A stretch of 13,944 nt of DNA from Rickettsiales bacterium (GTDB taxonomy: Bacteria > Pseudomonadota > Alphaproteobacteria > Rs-D84), in contig JAIRLP010000034.1 of the NCBI GenBank assembly GCA_031259365.1, positions 1 through 13,944 on the forward strand. The letters run 5' to 3'. The notes under the pieces are model-generated. The model was not told the DNA's origin. It saw only the letters and a program-made list of their open reading frames with translations, and made no database searches. Below are positions 13,855 through 13,944 of the stretch, one piece after another (positions within the stretch are counted from its first letter, which is position 1; every line of letters begins with the position of its first letter). The translations under genes and the position numbers were made by a program.

Positions 13855-13893
13855 ATATTAGAACTTGCAAAGATTTTTCGCAAGTTCTAATAT
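13855..13893. promoter_or_regulatory. Symmetric inverted repeat carrying overlapping divergent promoters
   Basis: A 14-bp perfect inverted repeat (ATATTAGAACTTGC at 13855-13868 against its complement at 13880-13893) surrounds an 11-bp centre. On the plus strand TTGCAA (13865-13870), 17 bp and TAATAT (13888-13893) form a promoter for the gene at 13919. On the minus strand TTGCGA, 17 bp and TAATAT (13860-13855) form a promoter for comM. Each arm thus supplies the -10 of one promoter and the -35 of the other. Confidence 0.6.
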
Positions 13894-13918
13894 AAAGCTG
13901 AAAATTAAGGAAGAAAAT

Positions 13919-13944
13919 ATGCCTGCAAAAAATAAAAATATCGC
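13919..13944 (+). CDS. Start of an unidentified gene (truncated by window end)
   Basis: ATG at 13919 with AAGGAAG 5-6 nt upstream, reading MPAKNKNI before the window ends. It is placed 25 bp after the plus-strand -10 of the divergent promoter. Eight codons are too few to identify the product. Confidence 0.5.

Overview
The window looks like a moderately AT-rich chromosome segment from a Gram-negative bacterium, most likely a host-associated alphaproteobacterium. The basis is an alphaproteobacterial-type FabI (GVAND motif), NAD-dependent LigA, a compact class A PBP, a YadA-type trimeric autotransporter anchor, an OmpA/Opa-like beta-barrel protein and several small lipoproteins. The lineage is inferred from protein style only, because no rRNA or marker set is present.

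Layout. 1-100: two diverged repeats that resemble the terminal repeats of an IS21-family element running off the left edge. 189-2816: an accessory block with a MerR-like protein, a 43-codon ORF and a large serine recombinase. The recombinase frame runs antisense through the terminator and body of a tRNA-Asn gene, as expected for an integrative element inserted at the tRNA 3' end. 2830-4045: fabI with its own promoter and a strong terminator. 4074-4427: a small lipoprotein facing left. 4551-6551: ligA. 6697-7433: a leftward mini trimeric-autotransporter gene with two tandem terminators, a good promoter and a terminator-like hairpin in its leader. 7434-7805: a structured non-coding stretch. 7806-9572: a class A PBP. 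9569-10198: a convergent Cys-rich lipoprotein. 10320-11288: a beta-barrel OMP, divergent from that lipoprotein. 11490-11692: a terminator and a 165-bp inverted-repeat element. 11702-12252: a lipoprotein whose signal peptide is split by a frameshift. 12319-13836: comM/yifB. 13855-13893: a near-perfect inverted repeat that places overlapping divergent promoters for comM and for a gene beginning at 13919.

Functional theme. Apart from the accessory block, most genes are housekeeping (lipid synthesis, DNA ligation, DNA uptake/recombination helicase) or envelope genes (PBP, OMP, adhesin anchor, three lipoproteins). They are single-gene units with their own promoters and terminators rather than long operons. 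A recurrent point is that several genes (ligA, the OMP, the Cys-rich lipoprotein, probably the PBP) have a TATAAT only 6-10 nt before the start codon and no Shine-Dalgarno. This suggests leaderless or near-leaderless mRNAs. Others (fabI, the adhesin, the 4427 lipoprotein, the gene at 13919) have clear SD sequences.

I did not find a clearly new defence or biosynthetic system. The best leads are the tRNA-tailed recombinase module, the leaderless promoter pattern, the adhesin leader, the inverted-repeat element, the frameshifted lipoprotein and the symmetric divergent promoter.
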